A DNA stretch of 12,755 nucleotides from Verrucomicrobiota bacterium (GCA_014860005.1 JACZKP010000034.1:1-12755); one strand, 5' to 3'; positions 1 through 10,586 are shown, counted from the stretch's first letter. Notes: generated from the sequence alone by a model not told the origin. A program made the numbers and translations.

Positions 1-1872
1 CCAACCACTGCCGTCACTGCTCACTTCCACCCGCCCCCAATCGTTCTCCGCCAGCCGATGCCGATCCCAAAACCGCAACACCGGCCAGACGCTCCCCGCC
101 AGATTCACCGCCGTCAACGCATGCGTATCGGTGCTGTTGGCATAGGTTCCTTGCGGGGAATCGGTGAGCGAAAAGAGGCCGCCGTGAGCGTTGTTGGTAT
201 CCAATCCCCAAGTGCCCGTCAGCTTCCAATTGATGAGGCCGTTCTCGAAATCGTCTTCGAACGGCACAGGATTGTTCAACGTGCGCGCCGAATTCGCCTC
301 CGGACTATCCGCCGAAAAAGTGCCGTAAGGCCCCACGGCATAAACGCGGTAGTAATACAACGTGTCGAGAGGCAGATTCGTGTCGGTGAAACTGGTAGTG
401 CCTTGGTTGGCAAGAGTGGCAACCAGCGTGGAGTTAATGCCCACGCTGGCGTTGGTGGAACTGAACACTGCGTAGTGCGAAAAAGCGGTGTCCGGGCTGG
501 CCGCCCAATTGATGCGGATGGAATGGGACGTAATCTGATCCAGAAACGGCGACGGGACTGTGGTCGGCGATTCCGCCACGGAAATATCGTCCACGTGCCA
601 GCCATCCGCCTGGCTGGAAGCATCAGTGGTCAGGCGGAAACGCACCAGCAACGATGAAGCGTTTGTATGGGCAGCCAGACTGAACCGGGCGCGACGCCAA
701 TCGCCGTCGGAAGTTCCGGTGAAACTCGCCAGCGAAGTCCAGTCCACGCCGTTGTTGAGCGAAATCTCCACATTGCCAGAGTCGCCCGAGGCAAACTCGT
801 ATTTGTGATTAAACGAAAGCACGGGCATGACCACGCTTTGGCCAAAGAACAAGGGGGCCGAGAGGGTGAGTGCCTGCGAGGCAATCCCGTTGCCGTAATT
901 CGTACCCGGAGAATCAGACCACGCGTGCCGCGGCGAAGCGGCATCCTCGTCACTTAAGGCCCAAGGCGCATCGCCGACCCAGATGTTTGGCCCGCCTTCG
1001 CCATTATCGAGAAACGGGTAGTCCATGCCCGGCTGTGTGTTGACGGCGATTTCGTTGCCAAGCGTCTGGAAACCGGCGCTGTTCACTACCGCAACTCGGT
1101 AATAATAAGCCGTCTTGGGCGCGAGGCTGACGTCCGTAGCGTTTGTGATTGCTGAGTTGCCAAACTCGGCGATGAGTTGCCCGCCGCGCCAGTCCACGCC
1201 GGGGGTCCGGGAGCGGTAAAGCCGATACGCGGCAAAATCCGAGGCGGTAGACGGAGACCAGGCAACCGACGCTGAATTGCGGTTGGTCCAGGTGGCCTCC
1301 AGCGTCACGGGAGCGGGTGCATCGCCAATGACGACATCGTCCACATACCAACCGTCCATCACGACCGACAAATCGGTCAGCAGGCGAAAACGGATGCGAA
1401 AACTGTTCGCGCTATTATACGCTGAAAGATCCAACTGCTCGTCGCTCATGGCGGCGAGATTGCCGGTGTATGACTTGAGGGGCGGGTTAATCCAGGAACT
1501 GCCGCCGTCCGAGGACACTTCCACCTGGCCGAAGTCATAGCCGTTTTCCAGCGCGTATTGATGGCGAAATCTCAAGGCAGGTCGCGTCGTGCCCGTGAGA
1601 TTCAACGATGCCGCCAACGTCAGGGCGCTATCGGTATTGTTGGTGTAATAACTTCCCGGACTATCCGTGACCGCATGGGTGGGTGATCCGTATTTGGCGG
1701 TGGTCAACCCCCATGCCTTGGTCAGCGACCAGTTGCCCGGACCGCTCTCGAAGTCGTCCTGGAACAAAACTGCGCCCCGCAGTTCCAGCGTGGACGCCAG
1801 AAGCGAGCAGGTTAAGCCAGTGACAACGAGAAGAGAATTCGATGACGTGAATCGGAGAGATAATGCCTTCAT
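1..1872 (-). CDS. Secreted multidomain InhA/MAM-like and fibronectin III repeat protein (partial, 3' end outside window)
   Basis: The frame is open for 624 codons from an ATG at 1872 to the left edge, so the C-terminus is missing. Residues 1-34 look like a signal peptide (basic start, then SLLVVTGLTCSLLAS and an ELRGA cleavage-like end). Then come repeated modules: InhA/MAM-like jelly-roll domains at about 36-184, 284-434 and 537 to the edge, separated by fibronectin III domains at about 186-279 and 436-531. The jelly-roll repeats share FQDDFESG..NWSLT..WGL, the TDSPG.Y block, VEVSSDGGSSW and the closing DGWYVDDV (DGWHVDDI in the second copy). The second copy lacks the FEDDFE opening. The FN3 units end in the typical YYYRVAVVNSAG and YYYRVYAVGPYG strands. 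Such proteins are exported and often bind carbohydrate or carry a protease or sorting domain, but the deciding C-terminal part is not visible. It is divergent from the DUF2249 operon. Confidence 0.85.
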   Translation of the reverse strand, partial: MKALSLRFTSSNSLLVVTGLTCSLLASTLELRGAVLFQDDFESGPGNWSLTKAWGLTTAKYGSPTHAVTDSPGSYYTNNTDSALTLAASLNLTGTTRPALRFRHQYALENGYDFGQVEVSSDGGSSWINPPLKSYTGNLAAMSDEQLDLSAYNSANSFRIRFRLLTDLSVVMDGWYVDDVVIGDAPAPVTLEATWTNRNSASVAWSPSTASDFAAYRLYRSRTPGVDWRGGQLIAEFGNSAITNATDVSLAPKTAYYYRVAVVNSAGFQTLGNEIAVNTQPGMDYPFLDNGEGGPNIWVGDAPWALSDEDAASPRHAWSDSPGTNYGNGIASQALTLSAPLFFGQSVVMPVLSFNHKYEFASGDSGNVEISLNNGVDWTSLASFTGTSDGDWRRARFSLAAHTNASSLLVRFRLTTDASSQADGWHVDDISVAESPTTVPSPFLDQITSHSIRINWAASPDTAFSHYAVFSSTNASVGINSTLVATLANQGTTSFTDTNLPLDTLYYYRVYAVGPYGTFSADSPEANSARTLNNPVPFEDDFENGLINWKLTGTWGLDTNNAHGGLFSLTDSPQGTYANSTDTHALTAVNLAGSVWPVLRFWDRHRLAENDWGRVEVSSDGSGW

Positions 1873-2032
1873 ACAACATCCGCAGTATGCAAACAGTGAA
1901 CAAGCGTACGCGAAAACGGGCTACACGAATTTAGCCAAGTGTTAAACCTTTATTGTTCAAGCAGATGAGCCTGAGGTGCGACACAGCGCGTCCCGCCGGC
2001 CCTGTTTTGCGGTGCGGGAATTCTGGGTCCGC

Positions 2033-2046
2033 TTGATTTGCATCAA
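2033..2046 (+). promoter_or_regulatory. FNR/DNR/NnrR-type operator (perfect TTGAT-N4-ATCAA)
   Basis: TTGAT at 2033-2037 and ATCAA at 2042-2046, separated by TTGC, match the classical FNR-family consensus at all ten specified positions. The centre is at 2039.5. A class II FNR activator normally sits at -41.5, which would put the transcription start at 2081. A -10-like CATACT at 2069-2074 (4 of 6 against TATAAT) ends 7 nt before that point, which is the expected geometry. FNR senses oxygen, while DNR/NnrR relatives use the same box and sense NO. Which one acts here cannot be told from the site alone. Confidence 0.75.
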
Positions 2047-2068
2047 AGAAAACCGGAGCGTTTCAACC

Positions 2069-2074
2069 CATACT
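2069..2074 (+). promoter_or_regulatory. Predicted -10 element of the DUF2249 operon
   Basis: CATACT matches TATAAT at 4 of 6 positions and lies 22 nt downstream of the FNR-type box. The predicted start (about 2081) leaves only about 4 nt before the ATG at 2085, and no Shine-Dalgarno sequence precedes that ATG. The first gene may therefore be translated from a leaderless or nearly leaderless mRNA. The hexamer alone is weak, and the support comes from its spacing. Confidence 0.4.
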
Positions 2075-2084
2075 GCGTTCAGCA

Positions 2085-2561
2085 ATGCGCGAAAAAATAA
2101 TTGAACTGGATGTGCGGGAGGATCTCCGCCAAGGACGCGAACCGTTTTCCAAGATTATGATGACGGTGGGCCAGCTCAAGGCGAACGAGTCGCTCCGGTT
2201 GCTCGCGCCGTTTGAACCCACCCCCTTGTTTGCCGTGCTGGCGCAACAGGGCTTTTCGCACGTATCGAAAGCGCTCGAGTCCGGTGATTATGAAGTGTTG
2301 TTCTGCCGGCCTGCCGCTTCGAAAGCATCACAACCTTCTTCACCGGCAGTCCTTAAACTGGACGCGCGCGGGCTCGAACCGCCACAGCCCATGGTGAAAA
2401 TTCTCGAAGGCGTGGAGACCCTGCCCGTCCACGCTGAGTTACACGCGCACACGGATCGCCGCCCCATGCATCTTTACGCTCAGCTTGAAGAACGCGGTTT
2501 CACCGCCCGCAGCGAAGAACAATCTGATGGCACCTTCATCACCTACATCCAGCGCAAGTAG
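2085..2561 (+). CDS. Tandem DUF2249 domain protein
   Basis: This 158-residue soluble protein has two DUF2249 domains. The N-terminal copy (about 5-75) runs from ELDVRE through PTPLFAVLAQQGF to YEVLFCR. The C-terminal copy (about 91-158) runs from LDARGLEPPQPMVKILEGVETL through HLYAQLEERGF to DGTFITYIQRK and is closer to the family pattern. The N-terminal copy is the more divergent (DVREDLRQGREPF in place of the LDVRGLPPPEP type). DUF2249 proteins have no established biochemical role. They recur beside hemerythrins, NnrS and NO-related oxidase genes. The ATG at 2085 is needed to keep the first beta strand, although no Shine-Dalgarno precedes it. It is the first gene of a four-gene plus-strand operon under an FNR-type box. 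Confidence 0.85.
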   Translation: MREKIIELDVREDLRQGREPFSKIMMTVGQLKANESLRLLAPFEPTPLFAVLAQQGFSHVSKALESGDYEVLFCRPAASKASQPSSPAVLKLDARGLEPPQPMVKILEGVETLPVHAELHAHTDRRPMHLYAQLEERGFTARSEEQSDGTFITYIQRK

Positions 2562-2589
2562 CCGACAGGCTGCAATCAAGGAAAACGCG

Positions 2590-4032
2590 GTGCCCCACGC
2601 TCCGGCAACGGCCAATGCGCCCAGCGGCATGTTGCCTCTGCGCTTTATCCTCACCGGCGTGCTGGCACTGGCAGTCGGCATGGTTTGGGTTGCGGCGCGG
2701 CCCGACGTGCTCACGACTTACCACTACAATCAATACGTCATCGCTCTGACCCACCTGTTCGTGCTGGGCTGGCTTTGCACGGTGGTGATGGGTGCGATGT
2801 ACCAACTCGTGCCCGTGGCGCTCGAAACGAAACTCCACAGCGAGCGAATGGCGAAATGGCAGTTTATCTTTCAGGTGGTTGGCTTCGCCGGGATGGTCTG
2901 GATGTTTTGGATTTGGGACATGAAACAAGTTGGCCACTTCGGCTCGGCACTGGCCGTAGGCGTTGGGTTGTTTGTTTACAATATCGCACGCACGTTGCTG
3001 CGCGTGCCGCGCTGGAATGTCGTTGCCACCGCGGTAGCCTCCGGGTTGTTCTGGCTTTCGCTGACGATCGTGGCCGGACTGTCCATTGCCACGGCGAAAT
3101 GCACCTACGAATCGGCGGACACTCTTTCGGCCACCAGTGTCCTTGGGGCCATGATTCATGGACTGCGCTCGCTGGCAATGTTCATGGCGCGCTTTGATCA
3201 ACTCGGCGCCATGCACGCCCACGCGCATCTGGGTGTCGTGGGGTTCTTCGTCATGCTCCTCGTCGGCGTCTCCTACAAGCTGGTGCCGATGTTTACGTTG
3301 AGCGAAGTCCAGAGCAAGGCCCGCGCGGCGTGGTCGGTGGCCTTGCTGAACCTGGGACTTGCCGGCGCGTGCGTAACCATTTTACTGCGGAGTCCGTGGA
3401 AACCGGTGTTCTCGCTCGTGATCATTGCTGGACTGGCAGTTTATGGTTGGGAACTGACGCTGATTCTGCGCGCTCGCAAACGTCGTCCACTGGACTGGGC
3501 GCTCAAGTATGTTCTGACGGCGTTGGCGCTGCTCGTGCCGGTATCGTTGCTGGGCGCAATACTCTCCTGGCCCACGCTGCCGCTCAACGCGACAACGGGA
3601 CAGTTGGAAAACGTTTATGGTTTTCTCGGGCTGATCGGCGTGCTCAGCTTCGCGATCCTGGGGATGCTCTACAAAATCATTCCGTTCCAGGTCTGGTTCA
3701 CCACGTACAGCAAGCACATTGGGCGCAGCCGCGTGCCGGCGCTGGCGGAGATGTATTCCGCGCGCTGGCAGGCGGCCGGATACTGGCTGTTTGTGGCGGG
3801 CTTGCTGGTCACGAGTCTGGCGACTTTCTTCAGTCACGCTGCGGGAGTGCGCCTCGGTTGCCTGCTGCTGACGTTGAGCGTCGGCACTTTCATGGTAAAC
3901 GTGGTGATGATCCTCCGACATCTGGTGCGACCACAGCTCGCACCATTCAGCTTTAACCCGCAATCCCGCGCTCCCGCCGCCACAGGGCGGATATCCACCG
4001 CACCGGAAACCGGAACGGTCTTCGCCGCATGA
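2590..4032 (+). CDS. 12-TM heme-copper oxidase subunit I-like membrane protein (NO-response cluster)
   Basis: This is a polytopic inner-membrane protein with about twelve hydrophobic helices, the fold size of heme-copper oxidase/NorB subunit I. Histidines that could ligate heme are visible in the second helix (ALTHLFVLGW, about residue 55) and in the MHAHAHLGVVGF motif at the start of the sixth (about 208-219). SYKLVPMF and MLYKIIPFQVW end two helices. The paired His of a catalytic binuclear centre (an HH in the middle helices) is absent, so I do not call it an active NO or oxygen reductase. The GTG at 2590 is preferred: AAGGA at 2578-2582 lies 7 nt upstream and there is no overlap with the preceding gene. 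An ATG at 2527 (35-bp overlap) and a TTG at 2485 are possible alternatives. The stop overlaps the next gene by 4 bp (ATGA), indicating translational coupling. Confidence 0.75.
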   Translation: MPHAPATANAPSGMLPLRFILTGVLALAVGMVWVAARPDVLTTYHYNQYVIALTHLFVLGWLCTVVMGAMYQLVPVALETKLHSERMAKWQFIFQVVGFAGMVWMFWIWDMKQVGHFGSALAVGVGLFVYNIARTLLRVPRWNVVATAVASGLFWLSLTIVAGLSIATAKCTYESADTLSATSVLGAMIHGLRSLAMFMARFDQLGAMHAHAHLGVVGFFVMLLVGVSYKLVPMFTLSEVQSKARAAWSVALLNLGLAGACVTILLRSPWKPVFSLVIIAGLAVYGWELTLILRARKRRPLDWALKYVLTALALLVPVSLLGAILSWPTLPLNATTGQLENVYGFLGLIGVLSFAILGMLYKIIPFQVWFTTYSKHIGRSRVPALAEMYSARWQAAGYWLFVAGLLVTSLATFFSHAAGVRLGCLLLTLSVGTFMVNVVMILRHLVRPQLAPFSFNPQSRAPAATGRISTAPETGTVFAA

Positions 4033-4346
4033 ACGCCACCTGCCTTGATGAAGTTGCTGTCCTCCGCGCGTTGCGCGAAGTGATTGATCCGGAAATCGCG
4101 TGCAACATTGTGGACCTCGGTTTGATCTACAATGTCCAGATCACCGATGCAAAAGTGCTCGTCACCATGACGCTGACCACGCCGGGCTGTCCGATGCACG
4201 AAAGCATCGCCCATGGCGTGCAAATGGCGTTGCTCAATCTTGAGGGCGTGGAAGACGCCGAGGTCGAAGTGGTTTGGGAGCCGCCGTGGCATCCTGACAT
4301 GATGACCGATTATGGCCGTGCCCGGGTGGGCATGGCGCCGCGCTGA
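4029..4346 (+). CDS. MIP18/SufT family (DUF59) Fe-S cluster assembly factor
   Basis: This 105-residue protein has the DUF59/MIP18 hallmarks: VIDPEIACNIVDLGLIYNV at about 18-36 and the TTPGCPMHE loop with the conserved Cys54. The family includes SufT, PaaD and human CIAO2 (FAM96) and helps deliver or mature Fe-S clusters on client proteins. Its ATG overlaps the stop of the upstream membrane-protein gene (ATGA), so the two are probably made together. In this operon it plausibly matures a metal cofactor used in NO or low-oxygen metabolism, which is inference. The WEPPWHPDMMT segment near the C-terminus is also usual in the PaaD-like branch. It is too small to be a fusion. Confidence 0.85.
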   Translation: MNATCLDEVAVLRALREVIDPEIACNIVDLGLIYNVQITDAKVLVTMTLTTPGCPMHESIAHGVQMALLNLEGVEDAEVEVVWEPPWHPDMMTDYGRARVGMAPR

Positions 4347-4378
4347 ACCATTCAACCAACGAAAACAAAACACAACAC

Positions 4379-4684
4379 ATGACCACACAAACACAATCGC
4401 TGCTCGACGAAAACAAGGTGATGGACGTTCGCCCCATCCCCTGCTCCATCAAACACGGTCTGATCCTCAAGACCTGGCACGAACTGCCGGTGGGCGATTA
4501 CTTCATCCTCCTCAACGACCACGATCCGGTACCGCTGCGTTATCAGTTCCAGGCGGAATTTGGCGACGCTTTTACTTGGGAACATCTGGAAAAAGGTCCG
4601 ACTGATTTCCGCGTCAAGATTTCGAAGGTCGCGGAACTGAAAGAACCATCGAGCTCCAGCCCGTGCGGTTGTTCGGGACACTGA
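4379..4684 (+). CDS. Single-domain DUF2249 protein with Cys-rich tail
   Basis: This is a 101-residue soluble protein. One DUF2249 domain spans about 14-84 (MDVRPIPCSIKHGLILKTWHELPVGDYFILLNDHDPVPLRYQF, then FRVKISK). It ends with a Ser-rich linker and CGCSGH, a potential metal- or thiol-reactive tail. It begins 32 bp after the MIP18 gene. The spacer is A/C-rich with no clear Shine-Dalgarno. It is the last gene of the operon and is followed by a terminator-like hairpin. It is the second DUF2249 gene in the cluster, and its domain differs clearly from both copies in the first, so this is not a recent duplication. Function is unknown. Association with NO/denitrification modules is from genomic context. 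Confidence 0.85.
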   Translation: MTTQTQSLLDENKVMDVRPIPCSIKHGLILKTWHELPVGDYFILLNDHDPVPLRYQFQAEFGDAFTWEHLEKGPTDFRVKISKVAELKEPSSSSPCGCSGH

Positions 4685-4718
4685 AATCAATTCTCCACGG
4701 TGGGAGCGCGCCCTTTGT

Positions 4719-8264
<3,546 letters not shown>

Positions 8265-8278
8265 TTCTCGAACTACCT

Positions 8279-8313
8279 CCAAACACCAAACACCAAACAC
8301 CAAAGACCAAACA
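8279..8313. repeat. Tandem heptamer repeat (CCAAACA x5)
   Basis: Five consecutive copies of CCAAACA, the fourth with one substitution (CCAAAGA), lie just upstream of the RND start codon. A degenerate inverted relative (TGGTGTT ... TGGTATT at 8385-8412) lies at the other side of the same intergenic gap, next to the adaptor stop. No coding role; the translation VFGVWCL is a by-product. Confidence 0.85.
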
Positions 8314-8412
8314 AACTCAAAACTCTAATTCCCACAGCAGCAGAGCCGAGCACGTCAATTGTTGCTTGAAGCCTGAAGTTTTTCTGGTGTTGGGAGATCG
8401 GAGCCTGGTATT

Positions 8413-9441
8413 TCATGGTATCGTCACCGGTTGCCCATCAATCAATCCTGCGGTGCCTTCGACCACGATTCTCTCTCCTGCCTCAAGGCCCGAAACCAAT
8501 TCGACATCGGTGCCGATGCGTTTGCCGGTCTTGACCAGACGTAGTTGCGCTTGGTTTTCACGAACCACAAAGACCAATTCCATCTGTCCGCGTTGGATCA
8601 CCGCCGAAACCGGCACGCGCAACGCCGAGGTTTCCCCCACCGGCATGGCGACCCGGCCGAATTGACCCGCCCTTACGCCGGGCTGGGCCGGCAGATCAAG
8701 TTTCACCAAAAACGTGCGGCTGCCGGGATCGGCCGCCGGGGAAATTTCGCTGACGATTCCTTCAACCTCAGTTTCCAAGGCGGCAATGCGCACGGGCAAT
8801 TTGTCGCCCAAAGCCACGCGGCCAATGACAGCTTCCGGCACGTCAGCCTCGAGGCGCAGCGTGCGTGCGTCCTCCATTTCCAGCAAGGGTCTCCCCGGCG
8901 TGGCCAGATCGCCCACGTCGGCATGTTTGCGCGTGATGACGCCGTCGAACGGCGCCGTGACCTGGGTGTAACTGAGCAAGGTTTCCGCCTCACGCACCGC
9001 GCCATCGGCGACGCGGAATTTCGATTCAGCCGCGTCGAATTCGGCTTGCGCGAGAATCTTTTGTTCGAGCAAGGCGGCGAAGCGTTTCAAATCCGCTTCG
9101 GCCTGCTGACGCACCGCGAGCGCCTGATCGAGCCGCGCCTGCACTTCGCGCGCCTCGATCGTGGCCAAAACCTCGCCGGTCTTCACGTTCTGACCAGGCA
9201 CAACCAGCATCCGGTCAATCTTCCCACTGACTTTGGCTTCAAGTACCGAGCGCAAGCGGGCCCGCACCGTGCCCACCACTTCCTCGGTGGCGAGCCGGGA
9301 CTTGCTTTCGACGGTTTGCACCCGCACGCCTACTGCTGGAAGGCGTTCGGGAGTCGCCCGCTCCGCCTGCTTACCGCAACTGGTCAAACCAATTGTGGCG
9401 GCAAGCAGGAAACTGGCGGTGGGAAGGTTTGGTTTCCTCAT
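8413..9441 (-). CDS. RND efflux periplasmic adaptor (membrane fusion lipoprotein)
   Basis: This 342-residue adaptor would bridge the RND permease to an outer-membrane channel. A lipoprotein signal ends in the lipobox LTSC with Cys22 as the lipidated residue. Next come the first lipoyl half (EVVGTVRARLRSVLEAKVSGKIDRMLVVPGQNVKTGEVLATIE, about 53-96), an alpha-hairpin coiled coil (about 99-150, REVQARLDQALAVRQQAEADLKRF), the second lipoyl half (TQVTAPFDGVITRKHADVGDLATPGRPLLEM), a beta-barrel domain and a membrane-proximal domain ending in VVEGTAGLIDGQPVTIP. It lies 148 bp upstream of the RND gene on the same strand. That gap holds the heptamer repeats. No TolC-like channel gene is present in the window, so the channel must come from elsewhere. 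Confidence 0.93.
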   Translation of the reverse strand: MRKPNLPTASFLLAATIGLTSCGKQAERATPERLPAVGVRVQTVESKSRLATEEVVGTVRARLRSVLEAKVSGKIDRMLVVPGQNVKTGEVLATIEAREVQARLDQALAVRQQAEADLKRFAALLEQKILAQAEFDAAESKFRVADGAVREAETLLSYTQVTAPFDGVITRKHADVGDLATPGRPLLEMEDARTLRLEADVPEAVIGRVALGDKLPVRIAALETEVEGIVSEISPAADPGSRTFLVKLDLPAQPGVRAGQFGRVAMPVGETSALRVPVSAVIQRGQMELVFVVRENQAQLRLVKTGKRIGTDVELVSGLEAGERIVVEGTAGLIDGQPVTIP

Positions 9442-9492
9442 AAGCTATCCATGACCATCGGATGATGGCGACAGAACTGTTGGTTGCCAAGC

Positions 9493-9714
9493 TCAGGCCT
9501 GTTTCGGCGCGCAACAGCTTTCGCCCGCCCTCACCACGCCCAGCTTCTTCAGAATAATTTCCAACGGACAGAATCTCGTAAGCGAGGATTGCAGCAGGTT
9601 GAACCCAACGAAGGCGGTAAACCAAAGCCAGTTCGGGCTGTGGTAATGCGCCAGCACCAGACTTGTGAGGATGAAAGTGCCGGCAAACATGCGGATGTAT
9701 CGTTCGATGGTCAT
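9493..9714 (-). CDS. DUF2892 (YgaP-type) small inner-membrane protein with CC tail
   Basis: This is a 73-residue protein with two hydrophobic helices (about 8-24 and 28-45) and the family signature FVGFNLLQSSLTRFCPLEIILKKLG. Cysteines are at 49, 67 and 68, and the tail GESCCAPKQA gives a vicinal thiol pair just after the membrane domain. In YgaP this same membrane domain is fused to a rhodanese. Here a separate rhodanese gene lies two genes upstream, so the two may work together on sulfane sulfur or thiol chemistry (inference). It is 21 bp downstream of the DUF6132 gene. The upstream sequence AAAGAAAAG is a weak ribosome-binding site. Confidence 0.88.
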   Translation of the reverse strand: MTIERYIRMFAGTFILTSLVLAHYHSPNWLWFTAFVGFNLLQSSLTRFCPLEIILKKLGVVRAGESCCAPKQA

Positions 9715-9735
9715 GGTCGCTTTTCTTTGTCCAAG

Positions 9736-9903
9736 TTACTTCAGACTGCCGGCGACCAAGCCGCCGAGGATCATGCCGTAAAGGGTACTCACCCACGGAT
9801 TGCTCGTAAGCGGGCAGGTGCCGGTCGTGCAACCAATGAACTTATAGAAGGCAAATCCCGCCCCTCCACCAATGGCCAGTCCGATGACAAGTTTCAGAAT
9901 CAT
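9736..9903 (-). CDS. DUF6132 family small membrane protein
   Basis: This 55-residue protein has two transmembrane segments (about 1-20 and 38-53) separated by IGCTTGTCPLTSNPWVSTLYG. The central GC..GTCP.TSNP pattern, with Cys25 and Cys30, matches DUF6132 proteins, which occur beside rhodanese and DUF2892 genes. AGGA stands about 8 nt before the ATG at 9903. The two cysteines near the membrane face suggest a redox or sulfur role, but no function is established. Confidence 0.85.
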   Translation of the reverse strand: MILKLVIGLAIGGGAGFAFYKFIGCTTGTCPLTSNPWVSTLYGMILGGLVAGSLK

Positions 9904-10006
9904 AATTTCGTTCCTGCCTGTCTTGAGCCGTGAACCCGGGAAGGGTTACAGCTTTTTTGAAAGCAGGAAGAAACGCCGTGACCGCGCTGAGTGTGCGGCG
10001 GGGCGC

Positions 10007-10438
10007 TTACTTCTCCACAGGTAGCCCGGCCTTTTCCCAATCCCTGATGCCGCCATCGAGATGAATCACGGACTTGAACTCGAGCTTCTTGAAAACCGGA
10101 AGTGCCTGGACCGAGCGATTACCCGTCGCGCAATGCAGGAGATAGGTCTGGTTTTTGTCGAGCGCGGCCAGTTTGCGTTCGAAGTCCGGCGATCGGAAAT
10201 TGATGTTCGTTGCGCCGGCAATGCGAACGGTCTGAAATTCCCCCGGCGTGCGGACGTCGAGCACGACGACCTTCTGCCCGGCGACGAGCTTCCGGGCTTG
10301 CACTGCCTTAACGTGCTTCACTTTGGTCGCATCAGGCTTCGACGCCAATGATTCCTCCCCCTGCACGCTTCCCCAAGCAAGGAAAGCCGCGAGCGTAACC
10401 GTCAATCGGACGGCCATTGGACAAATGTTGATGTTCAT
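10007..10438 (-). CDS. Exported single-domain rhodanese-like sulfurtransferase
   Basis: This 143-residue protein has an N-terminal signal peptide (MAVRLTVTLAAFLAWGSVQG, about 8-27), so it probably acts in the periplasm. The rhodanese domain (about 42-141) shows VVVLDVRTPGEFQTVRIAGATNINF, the active-site loop CATGNRS with Cys103, and the closing HLDGGIRDWEKAGLPVEK. The loop has the six-residue C-x4-R form typical of sulfurtransferases rather than the longer arsenate-reductase/Cdc25 loop. The ATG at 10438 was preferred over an upstream in-frame codon at 10486 because it gives a normal signal peptide. No strong ribosome-binding site precedes either. It is followed by DUF6132 after 103 bp and is probably the first intact gene of the cluster that ends with the RND pump. 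Confidence 0.9.
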   Translation of the reverse strand: MNINICPMAVRLTVTLAAFLAWGSVQGEESLASKPDATKVKHVKAVQARKLVAGQKVVVLDVRTPGEFQTVRIAGATNINFRSPDFERKLAALDKNQTYLLHCATGNRSVQALPVFKKLEFKSVIHLDGGIRDWEKAGLPVEK

Positions 10439-10586
10439 AGTCGTTGCCCGGCTCGTACGGCTGGGCGTGATGGGCAATAAGATCAACTGACGCGGTGGCC
10501 CGTGGCGAGTAAAAACTTTGGGCGATCATCAAGACAGCATGCCATCATGCCTTCATGCAGTGCCGGGACGAGAGGTATTCAAGTTG

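Larger units (their letters stand above)
1873..2084. other. Divergent intergenic region
   Basis: This 212-bp gap separates the minus-strand secreted protein from the plus-strand DUF2249 operon and must hold both promoters. The plus-strand signals (FNR-type box and -10-like hexamer) are listed separately. A weak 6-bp inverted repeat (TCCCGC at 1991-1996, GCGGGA at 2014-2019) lies in the middle. No convincing minus-strand promoter was found. Confidence 0.5.

Noticed and set aside
58..657. 199-codon plus-strand frame within the secreted repeat protein
   Set aside because: Shadow of the minus-strand protein, whose frame shows clear FN3 and InhA-like repeats throughout.
1925..1962. Minus-strand promoter for the secreted protein (TTGAAC with a downstream TA-rich block)
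   Set aside because: A -35-like hexamer is present, but no acceptable -10 lies at the right distance.
1991..2019. Hairpin TCCCGC/GCGGGA in the divergent intergenic region
   Set aside because: Only 6 bp of stem with a 17-nt loop and no T-run; expected by chance in GC-rich DNA.
2590..4032. Calling the membrane protein a NorB nitric-oxide reductase
   Set aside because: The paired histidines of the catalytic centre are not visible. Only the overall size, helix count and a few candidate heme ligands agree.
8265..8303. N-terminal extension of the RND protein ([13 protein letters not shown])
   Set aside because: It only translates the heptamer repeat, and a Shine-Dalgarno (GGAGGT) lies inside it before the better ATG at 8264.
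8279..8313. Possible short CRISPR-like array
   Set aside because: The repeats are 7 bp and directly adjacent with no spacers, so this is a simple tandem repeat.
9933..9947. AACCC/GGGTT hairpin followed by a T-run on the plus strand
   Set aside because: The 5-bp stem points the wrong way: the neighbouring genes are on the minus strand and no plus-strand gene ends here.
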